Assembly: GCA_023518375.1 (NCBI GenBank)
Contig: CP068450.1
Span: forward strand, 372,001-436,000
Direction of reading: 5' to 3'
DNA from: Candidatus Hepatincola sp. Av
GTDB lineage: Bacteria; Pseudomonadota; Alphaproteobacteria; WRAU01; Hepatincolaceae
DNA length: 64,000 bases
A program made the translations under genes and the position numbers. Below are positions 37,287 to 47,594 of this stretch, piece after piece. Each line of letters begins with the position of its first letter. Position 1 is the first letter of the stretch. The notes under the pieces are model-generated. The model did not search any database, was not told the origin of the DNA, and saw only the letters and a program-made list of their open reading frames with translations.

Positions 37287-39140
37287 TTACTGGTTAGGAG
37301 CCAATTTTTCCATAATAGCTTTTTCATTAATTTTTACTTTATATTCACTTTGTAGTTTAGTAGCATATTTTTCAAAAAAGCCTTGTACATACTGTTGGCT
37401 TAAATAATCACTTAAATTTACTACTTTTTGGTTTTTAATATCCATGTTATTTTTATATTCTTCTTTAGAATTAATAATATTAGTAGTAATTGCTACAAAA
37501 GTATTACCACCAATTAGTTTACCTTCTATTGGCTTATTTTTTTCCGATATAAATAAGGTTTCTAAAGAAGTTCTAGCAAAAGGTAATTGTTTCATATTTC
37601 TAGAAATTTTAATAGTTTGCACTTTTAATCCTAAAGAATTAATAGGTTTATTAGAAAGTTGCACCATTAATTTTGCTACTTTATCATTTACTTGCTTTTC
37701 TTTAATTTGTTTATTCCACATAGATATTAGCTGTGGTTTAATTTCGGCTATATTTTTTAAACGTGCAGGATTTATTTTATTAATTTTTACTACTAGTAAA
37801 TCACCATTTTCAGTTTCAATTACTTCCGAGGTTTTATTTACAGCAGCTCCTAAAATTTGGTGGAAAACATCTTCCGAGGCAATAATATTTTTATCGGCAC
37901 CAATATTTTTTTCATTAACATCATGAAAAGCATAATAAGAACCTTGAAATTTTTTAGCAATATTACTAAATTTATCTTTGCTTACCATTAAAGCAAGTTT
38001 AGATTTTAAATCATCAATGGTTTTTTTCTTTTTATCGGCTAGAATTTCAGCTTTAATTTCTTGCCTTACTAAAGTTAAAGGTTTAGGAGTTGCTGGAGTA
38101 ATTTTTTGCACATTAAATACATGCCAACCTAAGTCGGACGCTATCGGATTATTCCACACATTAGTTTTAGCCGCAAATACACTAGTTGCTAATTGGTTAG
38201 GCAATGCCATAGGTTCTACATTAGTTAAACTAACAACTTTATAAGTTTTTTTAATATCAGCTAATTTCATAGTTGGTAGTTTTTGAAGTGCTGCTTTTGC
38301 TTCTTCTTCCGACATAAAAGTAATTTCTAATAAACTACGCTGTTCTTCTTTCATGTAGTTAGCTTGGTTTTTCTTATAATAATTATTAATTTCTTGTTGT
38401 GAAACTTGTAATTTATTTAACTCTAAATTAGGGCGGATATAAACATACTCACCGTTACGGCTTTCATTTGTAGTAAATACTTTTTTGTTATCTTCTCTTA
38501 GTTTTGCTAAATCTTTTGTTGTAGCCGTAGGAATTTTTTCTTTTATTAATGAATTTACATCTATGTATTTAATTTCCCTTACTTGCCCCATAGTTAAAAG
38601 TTCTATATAACCTACATAATATGGTAAATGTAAATTCCCCCCAATAGAGTTTACTAACTGTTCCTTTAATAAATTATTTTTTATATTATCTAAGAAAATT
38701 TTTTCAGAACCAAAAATAGAGGTAATTCTACTAGAAAATTTTTCTTTATCAAAAGAGCCATCTGGTTTTTGAAAAGCAGGGATTTCAGCTACAATTTTTA
38801 GTAGGATATCATCATCAATTTTAATATTAAGTTTTTCAGCTTCATTAGCAAAAAGTAAAACCATTACATGCTGGCTAATTAAGTTATTTAAGTATTGAAA
38901 CAAAGCATAAGGATTACGGCTTACATACTGGTAATTTTGCTGAATAAAAGCATTATATTCACCTAAAATCACATTAGCTGGTGTAGATTTACTACCCACT
39001 TTAATCCAATCATCATTTTTAGTAGCAGAAAGAGAATAATTACTAATAATCCATGGAATCATACTAATAGAAACCAACAAGATTATTACAGCAATAACAA
39101 TCCTTTTCATAGAAAAACTTTTTATACTATTTTTTAACAT
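37287..39140 (-). CDS. ppiD: PpiD-like periplasmic peptidyl-prolyl isomerase/chaperone
   Basis: Membrane-anchored folding factor of 617 residues, the usual PpiD length. One N-terminal helix (about 14-30, IVIAVIILLVSISMIPW) and a long periplasmic part: a SurA_N-like helical region (NAFIQQNYQYVSRNPYALFQ and LLKEQLVNSIGG), a central parvulin-type region (SLLEITFMSEEEAKAAL to VWNNPIASDLGWHVFNVQKI) and a second, weaker one. In PpiD of other bacteria the parvulin domain is often inactive, so a chaperone role at the translocon is likely. Ribosome site AAAGGAAAG precedes the ATG. Confidence 0.88.
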   Translation of the reverse strand: MLKNSIKSFSMKRIVIAVIILLVSISMIPWIISNYSLSATKNDDWIKVGSKSTPANVILGEYNAFIQQNYQYVSRNPYALFQYLNNLISQHVMVLLFANEAEKLNIKIDDDILLKIVAEIPAFQKPDGSFDKEKFSSRITSIFGSEKIFLDNIKNNLLKEQLVNSIGGNLHLPYYVGYIELLTMGQVREIKYIDVNSLIKEKIPTATTKDLAKLREDNKKVFTTNESRNGEYVYIRPNLELNKLQVSQQEINNYYKKNQANYMKEEQRSLLEITFMSEEEAKAALQKLPTMKLADIKKTYKVVSLTNVEPMALPNQLATSVFAAKTNVWNNPIASDLGWHVFNVQKITPATPKPLTLVRQEIKAEILADKKKKTIDDLKSKLALMVSKDKFSNIAKKFQGSYYAFHDVNEKNIGADKNIIASEDVFHQILGAAVNKTSEVIETENGDLLVVKINKINPARLKNIAEIKPQLISMWNKQIKEKQVNDKVAKLMVQLSNKPINSLGLKVQTIKISRNMKQLPFARTSLETLFISEKNKPIEGKLIGGNTFVAITTNIINSKEEYKNNMDIKNQKVVNLSDYLSQQYVQGFFEKYATKLQSEYKVKINEKAIMEKLAPNQ

Positions 39141-39456
39141 ACTCTTTCCTTTCTCATAAAAATAAATAACTTAATTTCATAATTCATAATAAAATTAACT
39201 AACATAACCTTAATACTAATCAGTATTGAAAAAAAAATCAAACTTTTATATTACTTATTATACTAATATTAATAACTTCTAGTTGTAGTTGAAAAATAAT
39301 CATTGTATGAAAGGTAAAAGGTTGTTAAAATTATGTTTTGTTTATATAGTACAAATAAGTTAGCAAAGAAATAAACTCTTATTTTATAATAAGTTAGTAT
39401 AAAGTATATTATTACTATAAAAGAATTATATAAAAAATTAAGGATTATCCCAAAAG
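39141..39456. other. Divergent spacer between ppiD and tpiA
   Basis: About 316 AT-rich bases; must hold two promoters. A short palindrome CTTATT-TTAT-AATAAG lies at about 39378-39393; a related TTATTTTATAATA string recurs near 33390 and 43302, probably from base composition. Confidence 0.35.
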
Positions 39457-40200
39457 ATGGAAAGAAAAAAACTGATTGCTGGTAACTGGAAAATGAATGG
39501 TTTAATTACCGATGCCCAAGCCAGAATTAATAAACTTCAAAATCTAATTAAAAATTCCAACTCTAAAGTAGATGTTCTAGTTTGCCCACCATTTACATTA
39601 CTAGCCACTGTTAAAGAATTTTGCCATAATACTAATATTATGTTAGGAGCCCAAGATTGCCATTTTAATGAAAGTGGTGCTCATACTGGTGATATTAGCC
39701 CTACAATGCTTAAAGATTTATCTTGTAAATATGTAATTTTAGGGCATTCAGAACGTAGAATAAACCATAATGAATCTAATGCTTTAGTGCAAAAAAAGGT
39801 AACAGCAGCACTTGAACGTGGTTTAATTCCTATTTTATGTATTGGGGAAAGCAAGGAAGAAAAAGAAAAAAAGGTTACTCTTAAGGTTTTACAAAAGCAA
39901 TTAGCAGAATCTTTACCAAAGAACGCTAAAAATTTTGTAATAGCGTACGAGCCAATTTGGGCTATTGGTACATCAGTAACTCCTACCCTAGAAGAAATAG
40001 AAAATACCCACCAAGAGATTCGTAACTATTTAAGTACATTAATAGGAGATCAAGCCAACAATATTCAAATTCTATATGGTGGTTCATTAAAACCTAGCAA
40101 TGCTAAAGAGATCTTAGCCTTAAATAACGTTGATGGTGGGCTAATAGGAGGGGCATCTTTAATTGCTGAAGATTTTTTTACTATTATTGCTAGTAACTAA
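39457..40200 (+). CDS. tpiA: Triosephosphate isomerase
   Basis: Interconverts dihydroxyacetone phosphate and glyceraldehyde 3-phosphate; also links glycerol 3-phosphate uptake to glycolysis. 247 residues. GNWKMNG at 10 with the catalytic Lys, GHSERR near 101 with the catalytic His, AYEPIWAIGTS near 168 with the catalytic Glu, and YGGSLKPSNA near 212. First gene of the tpiA-secG-pyrG-kdsA block typical of Alphaproteobacteria. Confidence 0.97.
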   Translation: MERKKLIAGNWKMNGLITDAQARINKLQNLIKNSNSKVDVLVCPPFTLLATVKEFCHNTNIMLGAQDCHFNESGAHTGDISPTMLKDLSCKYVILGHSERRINHNESNALVQKKVTAALERGLIPILCIGESKEEKEKKVTLKVLQKQLAESLPKNAKNFVIAYEPIWAIGTSVTPTLEEIENTHQEIRNYLSTLIGDQANNIQILYGGSLKPSNAKEILALNNVDGGLIGGASLIAEDFFTIIASN

Positions 40201-40258
40201 TGGGAATTGGTAGTATCTTTATATTTATTAAATAGTTTAACTAAGGAAATTATAAAAT

Positions 40259-40600
40259 ATGGTATCTGTTTTATATATATTACAATTTATTATTACTATT
40301 ATTTTAATAGTACTTGTGATTTTTCAAAAAAGTAAAGGAGGAGCTGGTTTAATTAGTTCTAACCCTTATAATAGTTTTTTTGCCAATAAAGCTATTATTT
40401 CTAACCCTTTAACTAAAATTACTATAATTTTTGGTATTGCTTTATTTGTAAATAGTATTACTATTGGTGCTTTAGAAATTCATAGCACTAAGGCTGAAAG
40501 TGATATCATTAATAAAATTGAACAAATCAAAAAAACCCAACCAACCAATAATAAAAACCAACAAAATAAAGTTAATAACATACCATTAGAGGGAAAATAA
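40259..40600 (+). CDS. secG: Preprotein translocase subunit SecG
   Basis: Small subunit of the SecYEG channel, 113 residues with two helices (3-22 and about 56-78). The loop between them carries the family signature KSKGGAGLISSNPYNSFF (about 24-41). The C-terminal tail is Asn/Lys-rich. Its stop codon overlaps the ribosome site (AAGGAG) of pyrG. Confidence 0.94.
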   Translation: MVSVLYILQFIITIILIVLVIFQKSKGGAGLISSNPYNSFFANKAIISNPLTKITIIFGIALFVNSITIGALEIHSTKAESDIINKIEQIKKTQPTNNKNQQNKVNNIPLEGK

Positions 40601-40609
40601 GGAGTTTAA

Positions 40610-42244
40610 GTGAAATATATTTTTATTACAGGAGGTGTTACATCTTCTTTAGGAAAAGGAATAGTTTCAGCAACATTAGGAGCTTTATTAAAAGCACGGG
40701 GCTATAAAGTTCGTATTAAGAAAATGGATCCTTACCTAAATGTAGATCCAGGAACCATGAGTCCATTTCAACATGGTGAAGTATTTGTAACAGAAGATGG
40801 TGCAGAAACCGACCTAGACTTAGGGCATTATGAAAGGTTTACTTCTAATAATTGTAATAAGAATGATAGTATCAGTGCAGGACGTATTTACTTTAATGTA
40901 TTAGAAAAAGAAAGAAAAGGCGTTTATTTAGGCTCTACTATTCAAGTTATTCCCCATGTTACCAATGAAATTAAAGACTTCATAATAAACGACTTAACCA
41001 CTGAAGACTTTGTAATTTGTGAAATAGGTGGCACCGTTGGTGATATTGAAGCTAACCCTTTTTTAGAGGCTCTAAGACAATTTGTCAATGAAAAGGGCAA
41101 AGAAAATGTTTTAGTAGTTCATTTAACTTTAATTCCTTATTTACCATCTGCCGATGAATTAAAAACTAAACCTACCCAACATTCAGTAAGGCAATTACAG
41201 TCTTTAGGTATAAGCCCCGATATAATCCTTTGCCGTTCTAGTTATAATATCACCGATAATGAAAAGAAGAAAATTTCATTATTCTGTAATATCAAAGAGG
41301 AAGATGTTATTCCAACTTACGATTGTAGTAATATTTATAAAATTCCACTATCTTACCATTATTATGGTTTAGATACTAGAGTTCTACATTATTTTAAAAT
41401 TACAGACTCCACAATAGATCTTAGTAAATGGCAAGAAATCACCTTAAAAATTGATGAGGTAAAAGACACAGTAGAGATTGCCTTAGTTGGTAAGTATACA
41501 GCATTGAAGGATTCTTATAAATCTATTATTGAGGCTTTTAACCATGTAGGCATTCATAATAATTTAAAAATTAATATTCGTTGGATTAACTCTGAAGATA
41601 TTCAAACCTCTGAAGATTTAACTAACCTTTTCCATAACATAGATGGTATCCTTGTGGCTCCTGGTTTTGGTGATAGAGGGATTGAAGGTAAAATTAAAGC
41701 TATTCAATATGTAAGAGAGAAAAATATTCCTTTCTTAGGAATTTGTTTAGGTATGCAAGCAATGGTAATTGAATATGCTAGGAATGTTTTAGGTATTCAA
41801 GATGCTATCTCTACCGAAATGGCTAATCAGGGAACACCTTTTATTGCTTTAATGAACGAATGGATTCAAGGCAATAGCCTCCAAACTCGCCATGAACAAT
41901 CCGATAAAGGCGGCACTTTACGTTTAGGATCCTATCCTTGTGTTATAGCTGAAAATTCTAAAGCCTATGAAATATATGGTGTGCCAGTAATTCATGAAAG
42001 GCACCGCCATCGTTACGAGGTTAATAATAATTACACTAGTATGCTAGAAGAAAAAGGTTTAGTATTTTCAGGGAAATCTCCTAATGGTATTCTTATGGAA
42101 ATTGCAGAATTACCAAGCCACCGTTGGTTTGTAGGCGTTCAATTCCACCCTGAATTAAAGTCTCGTATATTTACACCACACCCATTATTTACTTCTTTTA
42201 TAATTGAAACCTATAAATTTAAACAAGAAAAAAATCCAAAGTAA
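40610..42244 (+). CDS. pyrG: CTP synthase
   Basis: Makes CTP from UTP, ATP and glutamine. 544 residues. Synthetase domain begins FITGGVTSSLGKGIVSATLG with the P-loop; KMDPYLNVDPGTMSPFQHGEV and EIGGTVGDIEANPF follow. The C-terminal glutaminase has the nucleophile Cys in LGICLGMQ near 383 and the HPE triad end FHPELKSR near 520. Start is GTG at 40610 with AAGGAG 6 bp upstream. Confidence 0.97.
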   Translation: MKYIFITGGVTSSLGKGIVSATLGALLKARGYKVRIKKMDPYLNVDPGTMSPFQHGEVFVTEDGAETDLDLGHYERFTSNNCNKNDSISAGRIYFNVLEKERKGVYLGSTIQVIPHVTNEIKDFIINDLTTEDFVICEIGGTVGDIEANPFLEALRQFVNEKGKENVLVVHLTLIPYLPSADELKTKPTQHSVRQLQSLGISPDIILCRSSYNITDNEKKKISLFCNIKEEDVIPTYDCSNIYKIPLSYHYYGLDTRVLHYFKITDSTIDLSKWQEITLKIDEVKDTVEIALVGKYTALKDSYKSIIEAFNHVGIHNNLKINIRWINSEDIQTSEDLTNLFHNIDGILVAPGFGDRGIEGKIKAIQYVREKNIPFLGICLGMQAMVIEYARNVLGIQDAISTEMANQGTPFIALMNEWIQGNSLQTRHEQSDKGGTLRLGSYPCVIAENSKAYEIYGVPVIHERHRHRYEVNNNYTSMLEEKGLVFSGKSPNGILMEIAELPSHRWFVGVQFHPELKSRIFTPHPLFTSFIIETYKFKQEKNPK

Positions 42245-42269
42245 TACAAAGTAATACCAAAGGAATACC

Positions 42270-43094
42270 ATGAAAACAGTTAGCGTTAATAATATTAATA
42301 TTAGTAATAATTTACCTTTTACCTTAATTGCTGGCCCTTGTGTTTTAGAAAGTGCCGAACATGCTTTTTTTATGGCAGAAAATCTAGTTAAAATCACAAA
42401 GGAGCTTAATATTCCTCTTATTTATAAAAGCTCTTTTGATAAAGCCAATCGTAGTGCTATTAACGCTAAGCGAGGCATTGGTTTAAAGGAATCTTTAAAA
42501 GTTTTTCAAGATATTAAAACTAAATTTAATATTCCTGTAATTACTGATGTGCATGAATCTTACCAATGTGCGGAGGTGGCAACAGTGGTAGATGTGCTGC
42601 AAATTCCTGCCTTTTTATGTAGGCAAACGGATTTACTCATTGCTGCTGGTAAAACTGGTAAAGCCATTAATGTTAAAAAAGGGCAATTTTTAGCTCCTTG
42701 GGAAATGGGAAATATTACTAGTAAAATAGAAAGTACCGGTAATAAAAAGATTATGCTATGTGAAAGAGGCAGTAGTTTTGGTTACAATAATTTAGTAGTA
42801 GATATGACAGGGTTACCAATTATGGCACAAACAGGCTATCCAGTAGTGTTTGATGCCACCCACGCCGTACAAAAACCAGGCGGTTTAGGCAATAAAACTG
42901 GTGGCAATAGAGAATTCGCTCCAGTTTTAGCTAAAGCTGCCTTAGCTATTGGAGTAGCATCTATTTTTATGGAAGTTCACCAAGACCCCGATAATGCCCC
43001 AAGTGACGGTCCAAACATGTTAAAACTTACTGATCTTAAGCCTATTTTAGCACATTTAAAAAAGTTAGATGCTTTAACTAAAAGCAATTCTTAA
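42270..43094 (+). CDS. kdsA: KDO-8-phosphate synthase
   Basis: Condenses arabinose 5-phosphate and phosphoenolpyruvate to KDO 8-phosphate, an inner-core lipopolysaccharide precursor. 274 residues. [10 protein letters not shown] near 18, [12 protein letters not shown] near 51, TDVHE near 92, [13 protein letters not shown] near 110, [12 protein letters not shown] near 134 and [16 protein letters not shown] near 237. Presence implies the cell still makes a KDO-containing envelope. 25 bp from pyrG. Confidence 0.96.
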   Translation: MKTVSVNNINISNNLPFTLIAGPCVLESAEHAFFMAENLVKITKELNIPLIYKSSFDKANRSAINAKRGIGLKESLKVFQDIKTKFNIPVITDVHESYQCAEVATVVDVLQIPAFLCRQTDLLIAAGKTGKAINVKKGQFLAPWEMGNITSKIESTGNKKIMLCERGSSFGYNNLVVDMTGLPIMAQTGYPVVFDATHAVQKPGGLGNKTGGNREFAPVLAKAALAIGVASIFMEVHQDPDNAPSDGPNMLKLTDLKPILAHLKKLDALTKSNS

Positions 43095-43611
43095 CTCTTT
43101 TAAATTCTTTCAATAAATGAAACAAAATATCACCGTACCTTTTCTTTATATTTTTAACACTGTGTTTTTTGTATAAGGTTTTTTGTATAAGGGATATCTT
43201 TTATTATTTATGTACTTAATCCAAGATCAGATGCGGGTAATATAATAACATATTTTATTTGTATCAATATTGGAACTTTAGTTTATAAATTAATTAAAAG
43301 TTATTTTATAATAGAGTATGAATAATACTATAAATATCAATTAAAGTTAATTATTAATTCATGAATTATAACACAACAATCAATCAATAATTAATGATTA
43401 TAACTAACAATTTTATACTAATATATTTATTAGCAATCAAAATCTTTCACAACACATTTCACAACACAATGTATAACTTTTGAAGTAATAACTGTAAATA
43501 TTATAAAGATCCTAATTTTAGAATAATATGCTATACTAAAGACTAGTATATATGCTTATGAATATTAAGCATATAAAACTATATTCCAAAAACTGTGAAG
43601 GAGAGAATTAA
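43095..43611. other. Spacer between kdsA and eno
   Basis: About 517 AT-rich bases. A short tandem repeat TTTTTTGTATAAGG occurs twice at about 43165-43192. TGCTATACTAA at 43530-43540 may contain a -10 box for eno; no good -35 box is visible. No gene found. Confidence 0.4.
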
Positions 43612-44892
<1,281 letters not shown>

Positions 44893-44976
44893 TAGCTAAT
44901 ATTTATAGTAAATAACGAATAATTAAATAAATAATAATAAATAGTTAATAGTAACTACTATTTTCAAATTTAAATT

Positions 44977-45006
44977 TAGGCACTTTTTTAAGTGCCTATT
45001 TTTTTG
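44977..45006 (+). terminator. Terminator of eno
   Basis: TAGGCACTT and AAGTGCCTA form a perfect 9 bp stem with a TTTT loop, followed by a run of seven T. It is about 85 bp past the stop codon. Confidence 0.93.
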
Positions 45007-45242
45007 TGTGAAATAAAAGAGCTAGAACTCTTATTTTATAAGCCTTATGTTTAAAGGAACAGGATATAATGGCAAAATTTATCAGAATAAGAAGTTAAAA
45101 ACACTGGTAAATAGTGGGATTTAACAGGCAATACCGATTCAATAAGTACAAGGATTCATTTAGTTTGATGAAACAGATAATTTGAAATAAACTTAATCAT
45201 ATCATTAAAATTAGTGCACCTAAGTTAGGAAAGTGAAAAGGA
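45007..45242. other. Spacer with TATAATGGCAAAATTTAT motif
   Basis: About 236 bases after the eno terminator. GGATATAATGGCAAAATTTAT-like sequence at 45063-45083 is shared with the spacer near 36481-36501. No gene seen. Confidence 0.45.
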
Positions 45243-46199
45243 ATGAAAATAGTTGCAAATTTTGAGCAAGATCTAAAAAATCAAATTAAGAAAAATATAT
45301 TATTTTTAAGCAATAATATTCATACACAAAATCTAAAAAAAGAGTTTGACCTTAATAATAACACTTATTGGAAAAAGCCTATTCAACATATCTTAATTGA
45401 TTATTATAATTTTATGGATAGATTAATACCTGAAATACCTATGAAAGTAGTATTAACTAAAAATCTTAAAGATAGTATTTATTATAAAACATACCAGTAT
45501 AAAATCAATGAAATAGAAAAATTATTTACATTAGGTAAACCTGTAAATGAATATTTATCATCAAAACATAAGAAACAATATAAATTCAAAGATAGGCTTT
45601 ACCAATTATTAGGCATACATCATTTGCATTTAGGAGACTTATCTCCAGACGGGAAAAAAATATCAAGATCAGATAATTTATTAATATTACAAATAGATCA
45701 TAAAAATTGTATAGTTTATTTTTTAGACATTGTATCACATAAGGATTTTACAAAAGAAACTATTAATTATTATAAATATGTAAATATACTCGTTAAAGAA
45801 GACTTACTAAAAAATAATGAATATCTTTTTGTATTATCCAATACAGACAACTCTCATAAAGAAAACTCTTTAACCGAAGAAGAGTATAGAAGGCTTGTAA
45901 GTAAAAATTTTACAGTACCTATAAACATTGGAAATACTACTATAGTACCAAGAGCTAGAGCTGGAGATAGTAAGGGAGGATCAGTAATAATAAATGCTTG
46001 TTATTATGCAGAAGATGTTATGCATATTGTAAAATTTTATGAAAAAATGTATTCAAATATTATTGGAGTACATAGTTTATTTAAGGAAAATCTAGGTATG
46101 TACCCAGCAAGTGTAACTCAATGCAAAGTAAATATTCATTTCCCAAATCTAGACCTTAAACATGGTATTAAAATCAGTCTTAGCATTACCATTTTATAA
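45243..46199 (+). CDS. Unknown soluble protein with IHHLHLG motif
   Basis: 318 residues, no signal peptide or membrane helix. The middle carries LGIHHLHLG (123-131), then RSDNLLILQID (142-152) and IVSHKDF (163-169). His, Arg, Asp and His in hydrophobic strands suggest an enzymatic core, possibly a nuclease or toxin-like fold, but I cannot place it in a named family. A GAAAAGGA site stands before the ATG. It is the first gene of the material inserted between eno and ftsB. Confidence 0.55.
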   Translation: MKIVANFEQDLKNQIKKNILFLSNNIHTQNLKKEFDLNNNTYWKKPIQHILIDYYNFMDRLIPEIPMKVVLTKNLKDSIYYKTYQYKINEIEKLFTLGKPVNEYLSSKHKKQYKFKDRLYQLLGIHHLHLGDLSPDGKKISRSDNLLILQIDHKNCIVYFLDIVSHKDFTKETINYYKYVNILVKEDLLKNNEYLFVLSNTDNSHKENSLTEEEYRRLVSKNFTVPINIGNTTIVPRARAGDSKGGSVIINACYYAEDVMHIVKFYEKMYSNIIGVHSLFKENLGMYPASVTQCKVNIHFPNLDLKHGIKISLSITIL

Positions 46200-46210
46200 A
46201 CAGAATAAGA

Positions 46211-46468
46211 TTAATATTTAGCAAATAAAAGAATAACAGCAAATAATGTAGCTATCATAGTACAAAACATAGCAATGTTAAGAGATATTAGAATATTTAC
46301 TTTAGTAGCTAAAACATCAAACTTAGTAGCTAAAGCATCAATTTTCTTATCTTGTTTTCTTGTTTCTTCTTTTGAAGAAGCAACTTCAAGAGCAGCTTTC
46401 TCAGCTAGTTTTGCTTCCACTCCGGCTTTTTTTAAAGCCTTGAGTAATTCAAGTGATATAACCGCCAT
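46211..46468 (-). CDS. Small coiled-coil protein with C-terminal TM helix, copy 1
   Basis: 85 residues from the ATG at 46468, chosen because GGAAGG lies 7 bp upstream; an upstream frame would start at 46498. Order: MAVISLELLKAL, a helix with KAGVEAKLAEKAALEVA, a charged coiled coil with the near-repeat KFDVLATKVNIL, and a final helix NIAMFCTMIATLFAVILLFA. This order recalls DUF1640/CCDC90-like proteins, without proof. Its ends and leader are nearly identical to those of the next gene. Confidence 0.65.
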   Translation of the reverse strand: MAVISLELLKALKKAGVEAKLAEKAALEVASSKEETRKQDKKIDALATKFDVLATKVNILISLNIAMFCTMIATLFAVILLFAKY

Positions 46469-46578
46469 ACCTAACCTTCCTAATATTACTAAGAACAATT
46501 ATACCATAAAAAGGCTATAATAACAACATCTAACAATACTGCCATAGAAAGTATAAAGAATTTTTAAATTAGTTGTAT

Positions 46579-46791
46579 TTATTTAGCAAATAAAAGAATA
46601 ACAGCAAATAATGTAGCTATCATGGTACAAAACATAGCAATGTTAAGAGATATTAGAATTTTTACATATTGTTTTAAAGAACTAATATCACTTTCAAAAT
46701 GTGCTACCTCTTCAGCAGCGTCCAGAGCCTTTTTTTCAGTTACTTTGGCATCTAGGAGTGCTTTATATAATTTAGATGATATAACCGCCAT
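46579..46791 (-). CDS. Small coiled-coil protein with C-terminal TM helix, copy 2
   Basis: 70 residues from the ATG at 46791 (same GGAAGG leader as copy 1). The start MAVISSKLYKAL and the end ILISLNIAMFCTMIATLF match copy 1 almost exactly, while the middle (LDAKVTEKKALDAAEEVAHFESDISSLKQ, in part) differs and is shorter. The anchor likely sits in the inner membrane with the coil in the cytoplasm. Tandem duplicate of its neighbour. Confidence 0.65.
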   Translation of the reverse strand: MAVISSKLYKALLDAKVTEKKALDAAEEVAHFESDISSLKQYVKILISLNIAMFCTMIATLFAVILLFAK

Positions 46792-46868
46792 ACCTAACCT
46801 TCCTAATATTACTAAGAACAATTATACCACAAAAGGGATATAATAACAACATCTAACACAGTAGCAAT

Positions 46869-47594
46869 ATTAGGGTAAAAGAGTTCTATATGGCTATCTA
46901 GGATAGTTTTTAGGTAATAATAACCAATAATCCAAGCTGGGTTAAGGCGTCTTTTTTAACTATTTAGCCTAGTTAAAGGTTATTCTTGAGTATATTATTA
47001 TCATTAACCAAAACAAAAACAACGATTAGTATACATATATATTCGTTATTATTGAATGTATTATTAGCATTATCCAAAACCAATAATATAAAAAGTACTT
47101 TTTGCAAGTTAAAGTAGTTTATTGTAAAAAGCAAGGTTATAATGGAAAAGATTTTCCCGCTACTACAAATATACTATCTAACACACCATATAACTATTAT
47201 CAAATTTATCTACTACTAAACACCTATAAACAACTAATAAACTTTAGGCTATAAATTCATATAAAAATAAAAAAATAATTTCTTATAGTTATTTTTCATC
47301 ACTTAAATATAGTTACAACCTAAAGTTTACCTTTTGCCTTATTATTAATTTTTCTGTAATTTTTTTATTAAATTATTAGTAAAAAATAATTACTCTCTAG
47401 AGCCTTATTTTTACTAGCTAATAATTACTAGAACCTACTGTTTAATTTCTAAGATTTATTAATAGTAATAAAATTTTTTCTAAAGAAAAGTAAATAATTT
47501 TAATAAATCTTATGTAATTATTTACTTACTTTTAGGAAATTCAAATGTTTCACGTGAAACATTACCGCACATTTTTGATTATAAGTTTTTTAAA
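46869..47594. other. Long AT-rich spacer
   Basis: About 726 bases without a gene. An imperfect direct repeat (TATTATTATCATTAACCAAA and TATTATTAGCATTATCCAAA) lies at about 46991-47010 and 47059-47078. GTTATAATGGAAAAGATTTT at 47135-47154 resembles the TATAATGGCAAAATTT motif seen at 36 and 45 kb. A perfect palindrome TGTTTCACGTGAAACA is at 47544-47559, the sequence of a ParB-binding parS-like site. Confidence 0.55.
47544..47559. promoter_or_regulatory. parS-like palindrome (ParB/Noc binding type)
   Basis: TGTTTCACGTGAAACA is a perfect 16 bp palindrome and equals the classical bacterial parS consensus TGTTNCACGTGAAACA. ParB binding at such sites starts chromosome segregation near the replication origin. 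No parAB genes are in the window, and one site is all I see here; it may mark an origin-proximal location. Confidence 0.85.

Larger units (their letters stand above)
46207..46868. repeat. Tandem duplication of the coiled-coil/TM gene
   Basis: Two direct copies about 320-370 bp apart. The 3' parts (46215-46300 and 46581-46666) and the leaders with upstream DNA (46456-46535 and 46779-46858) are each nearly identical over 80 bases or more, while the central coiled-coil coding parts differ in length and sequence. Confidence 0.88.

Noticed and set aside
47544-47559. Reading the palindrome as a simple terminator
   Set aside because: There is no T run after it, and it matches the parS consensus base for base.
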